NCBI GenBank assembly: GCA_903871805.1
Contig: CAIQIE010000144.1
Location: 1-38,382 of the forward strand
Direction of reading: 5' to 3'
Origin: an uncultured Planctomycetaceae bacterium
GTDB taxonomy: Bacteria; Planctomycetota; Planctomycetia; Planctomycetales; Planctomycetaceae
Length of the DNA stretch: 38,382 nucleotides
A program made the translations under genes and the position numbers. Each line of letters opens with the position of its first letter. Positions within the stretch are counted from its first letter, which is position 1. This document shows positions 36,456 through 38,382 of the stretch, piece by piece. The notes beneath the pieces are model-generated. The model made no database searches. It was given only the letters and a program-made list of their open reading frames with translations, and was not told the origin of the DNA.

Positions 36456-37705
36456 GAGAGAACTCCTTCCTGCAGCAGGATTTCCTGCAACGCCTGCAGA
36501 ATGTCCGGATCGGGTTCCGTTTGATACTTCTGCCTCCAGTAATCCGTGAAGACACTGGCCGGGTTGACGGACTGCAGACTGGCAGCAGGTTCCGAACTGA
36601 CGGATGGTTCTGAAATGGCTGAAGATTGCTGCTGGACTTTGCGAATGGTGGTCAGGCGAACGGGCTTATTCTTTACCGCATCCTGAATGCGTTTATTACG
36701 TGTTGGATCCGGGCCATCTTCCAGTACGCTGACTTCCAGAAAGGGATAACGTTCAGGCGGTAGATCCGGGGCAGGGGGGAGCTGATTAAGTTCGGCAATC
36801 AGCTCGTCAATTGACGCTGCGCCCCGGCGGGGAATTGTCACAAGTTCCACGGACGCTGGGACGAGCAGCGACTGCGCAGATTGCAATTGCCCCTCTGTAA
36901 AAAACAACTGCATCACGCGGTGCTGATAATGACGTTCAGCAAATGACAGAGGGACGGGACTGCCGCTGTAGCGAATTCTTCCCTGTTGGAATTGCTGCGC
37001 CTTGTGCAGGTGTCCCAGAGCGACGTAGGACAGGGAGTCTGGAAAGGTACTGAGACTAACCGCTTCGGCATTGCCGATGACAATGCGCCGTTCCGAGTCC
37101 GGAGATTCCTCGCCGCCTGTCAGATGACAATGACCAAGAGCAATCAGGGGCACGCCCGGTGCGCGTTGGTCACGAAGGAATAGCGCACGCTCGGTGACCT
37201 GACGATACAGCTCGTGAATGCCGTCGAGATAGGGGTCATCGGCTTCGGGAAGATGGGGGACATCAGCGGGTCGCAGAAAAGGAACAGCCAGTACGAGGGC
37301 GGTGATGGTGTGATCCGCGCCCTGCAGCGGCACAATCAGGCGATCGAGATCGATCTGGCCGTCGTCTGACTGTCGGACGGTTCCTACGACGTGAATCCGG
37401 AGTGATTCAAGGAGGCTGGCTGGGGCTTCCAGCCTGGAGCCGGCATCATGATTGCCGGCGGTGATGACAATCTGCAGTGCCGGAAGAACGCTTTGAACCT
37501 TTGCAAGAAATGAATAAAAACGTTTCTGAGCTGTCGCGGGCGGGTTAATGGTATCGAAAATGTCCCCGGCAATCAGCAGAGCATCGGGCCGATGAGATTC
37601 CAGTTGTTCCGTCAGCCAGTCCAGAAAATTCGCATGCTCGAAGTCACGGTCATGTCCATGAAACAGCTGGCCAAGATGCCAGTCCGCTGTGTGGAAAATC
37701 TGCAT
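36452..37705 (-). CDS. sbcD: Exonuclease SbcD, Mre11-like nuclease subunit
   Basis: A 417-residue metallophosphoesterase nuclease, partner of SbcC. The metal-binding motifs are Asp8-x-His10 (HTADWHLG), Asp48 (IAGDIFD), Asn85-His86-Asp87 (TAGNHD), LGHCHLTG and LGHLHKAQ. The start at 37705 is fixed by the family opening MQIFHTADWHLG and by AAGGAT seven bases upstream; the frame is open for another 106 codons, but that extension crosses the tandem repeats and is not coding. A capping domain fills about 280-400. The last four bases overlap the start of sbcC. Expected to act in the cytoplasm on replication-blocking DNA structures. Confidence 0.96.
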   Translation of the reverse strand: MQIFHTADWHLGQLFHGHDRDFEHANFLDWLTEQLESHRPDALLIAGDIFDTINPPATAQKRFYSFLAKVQSVLPALQIVITAGNHDAGSRLEAPASLLESLRIHVVGTVRQSDDGQIDLDRLIVPLQGADHTITALVLAVPFLRPADVPHLPEADDPYLDGIHELYRQVTERALFLRDQRAPGVPLIALGHCHLTGGEESPDSERRIVIGNAEAVSLSTFPDSLSYVALGHLHKAQQFQQGRIRYSGSPVPLSFAERHYQHRVMQLFFTEGQLQSAQSLLVPASVELVTIPRRGAASIDELIAELNQLPPAPDLPPERYPFLEVSVLEDGPDPTRNKRIQDAVKNKPVRLTTIRKVQQQSSAISEPSVSSEPAASLQSVNPASVFTDYWRQKYQTEPDPDILQALQEILLQEGVLS

Positions 37706-38009
37706 GCTGTGATCCTTGCGGAAGCCTTGATTCGGGAAGCGAAAACTCTTTGAGGGCAGGATTGTTTCCAAATCTCGGTGAAAGTCCAGAGATGTGCGAT
37801 TACTTCTTAAGGCCAGCCACGTGCACTCCCGTGGCTCATCTCCATTGGGTGTGCTCATTCCGAATACCGAACAAGTGGGATGTGTAACAAAGATGTGTAA
37901 CACAGGTGCCATGTGTGTAACACAGGTGCCATGCACCTTGACAAAGATTAATAGTGTTTTTACGATTACGTTCGTGGAATTGCTCCCTCTACTTTTCGGG
38001 GTCATTGGT
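37706..38009. other. Divergent region between sbcD and transposase
   Basis: This 304-bp gap should hold the sbcD promoter and the transposase promoter or left flank. It contains the 20-bp tandem repeat and palindrome at 37894-37938, listed separately, and no gene. Confidence 0.6.
37894..37938. repeat. Tandem 20-bp repeat with REP-like palindrome
   Basis: tgtgtaacacaggtgccatg occurs twice head to tail without a mismatch (37894-37913 and 37914-37933). A related partial unit (tgtgtaaca) lies at 37881-37889. The second copy runs into a palindrome, aggtgc (37924-37929) with gcacct (37933-37938). The repeat ends 72 bp before the transposase start. It has the look of a REP-type palindrome next to its transposase, but other copies cannot be seen in this window. 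Confidence 0.7.
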
Positions 38010-38382
38010 ATGCCACGGGTCAATCGGCGAGAGATCGTTGCGGACGGGGAAATTCAGGTGTTCCATGTTGTCAACCGCTGCGTCCGCAGGACGCATTTGT
38101 GCGGGAAGGACCGGCAGTCAAAAAAGGATTACTCGCATCGCAGGGAATGGATTCGCCGACGGCTCGAATTCCTGGCAGGCATCTTTGCCGTGGATATTCT
38201 GGGCTTTGCGGTGATGAGCAATCACGTGCACGTGGTGGTCAGGACCCGGCCGGATGTTGGAGCGTCCTGGTCGGATGACGATGTTGCCCGACGGTGGTGG
38301 AATCTGTTTCCGAAGCGAAAAAACAAAGACAAATCACCTGCGGAACCTACCGAAGAGGAGTTGGCAAAGATTAACAACAGCC
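38010..38382 (+). CDS. REP-associated Y1 (HUH) transposase, N-terminal part
   Basis: The first 124 residues of a transposase that runs off the right end of the window. The opening MPRVNRREIVADGEIQVFHV, then VNRCVRRTHLCG, HRREWIRRRLEFLAGIFAV and the paired-histidine motif NHVHVVVRTRPD (His72 and His74) match the planctomycete branch of IS200/REP-associated Y1 transposases. WSDDDVARRWWNLFPKR then follows as in those proteins. The HUH histidines would hold a divalent metal for single-strand DNA cleavage; the catalytic tyrosine should lie beyond the window edge. GGGG lies about ten bases before the ATG. Whether the gene is intact cannot be judged. Confidence 0.85.
   Translation, partial: MPRVNRREIVADGEIQVFHVVNRCVRRTHLCGKDRQSKKDYSHRREWIRRRLEFLAGIFAVDILGFAVMSNHVHVVVRTRPDVGASWSDDDVARRWWNLFPKRKNKDKSPAEPTEEELAKINNS

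Noticed and set aside
37881..37938. Possible CRISPR array from the repeated 20-mer
   Set aside because: The units are directly abutting with no spacers, there are only two full copies, and no cas gene is present.
37706..38023. A 106-codon N-terminal extension of SbcD
   Set aside because: SbcD proteins begin at the MQIFHTADWHLG motif, a good ribosome site precedes that ATG, and the extension spans the tandem repeats.

Overview
The window looks like a chromosomal segment of a planctomycete. The main evidence is gene content: two Tat-exported DUF1501 proteins, a secreted DUF1080 (3-keto-disaccharide hydrolase-like) protein, an ECF sigma factor with no anti-sigma partner, a very large secreted protein ending in a TlpA-like thioredoxin domain, a planctomycete-type Y1 transposase, and a 16S rRNA 3' end that closes with an intrinsic terminator instead of leading into tRNA and 23S genes. 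Spacing is loose, with many intergenic gaps of 300-800 bp and few operons. I cannot name the genus or species.

Left part (1-9.6 kb): the 16S 3' end and its terminator; a small four-helix membrane protein; a convergent HTH-PTS EIIA fusion; an ECF sigma factor; then a leftward group of a TPR envelope protein, a TolQ/ExbB-type proton-channel subunit, a polyprenyl-phosphate glycosyltransferase starting 2 bp after it, and an enolase-superfamily enzyme. No ExbD/TolR partner is present.

Middle part (9.6-23 kb): a REP-like inverted pair; DUF1501 protein 1; a secreted protein that appears to be an internal duplication of a SPOR-like unit; an M28 metallopeptidase with a PA-like insert; an Old Yellow Enzyme-family oxidoreductase with its own terminator; a membrane-anchored glutaredoxin-like protein; a 1156-residue secreted protein with eight divergent copies of a small beta module, two concanavalin-like regions and a C-terminal CGPC redoxin; a DUF1080 protein; and a HemB with an Asp-type, zinc-independent metal site.

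Right part (23-38.4 kb): a conserved hypothetical; an AlkC-type HEAT-repeat DNA alkylation repair protein with a GTG start below a strong hairpin; a FliA/WhiG-family sigma factor with a clear terminator; DUF1501 protein 2; a UPF0314 (DUF2585) membrane protein; a GT-C-like multi-span membrane protein; YceH (DUF480); the overlapping sbcD-sbcC pair; and, at the right edge, the start of a REP-associated Y1 (HUH) transposase preceded by a perfect 20-bp tandem repeat and a small palindrome.

The genes do not form one system. Themes are envelope and secreted functions, regulation (ECF and FliA-type sigma factors, PTS EIIA), DNA repair (SbcCD, AlkC) and housekeeping (16S, hemB). The most unusual items are the modular redoxin giant, the duplicated SPOR-like secreted protein, the ExbB-glycosyltransferase coupling without ExbD, and the transposase with adjacent REP-like repeats.
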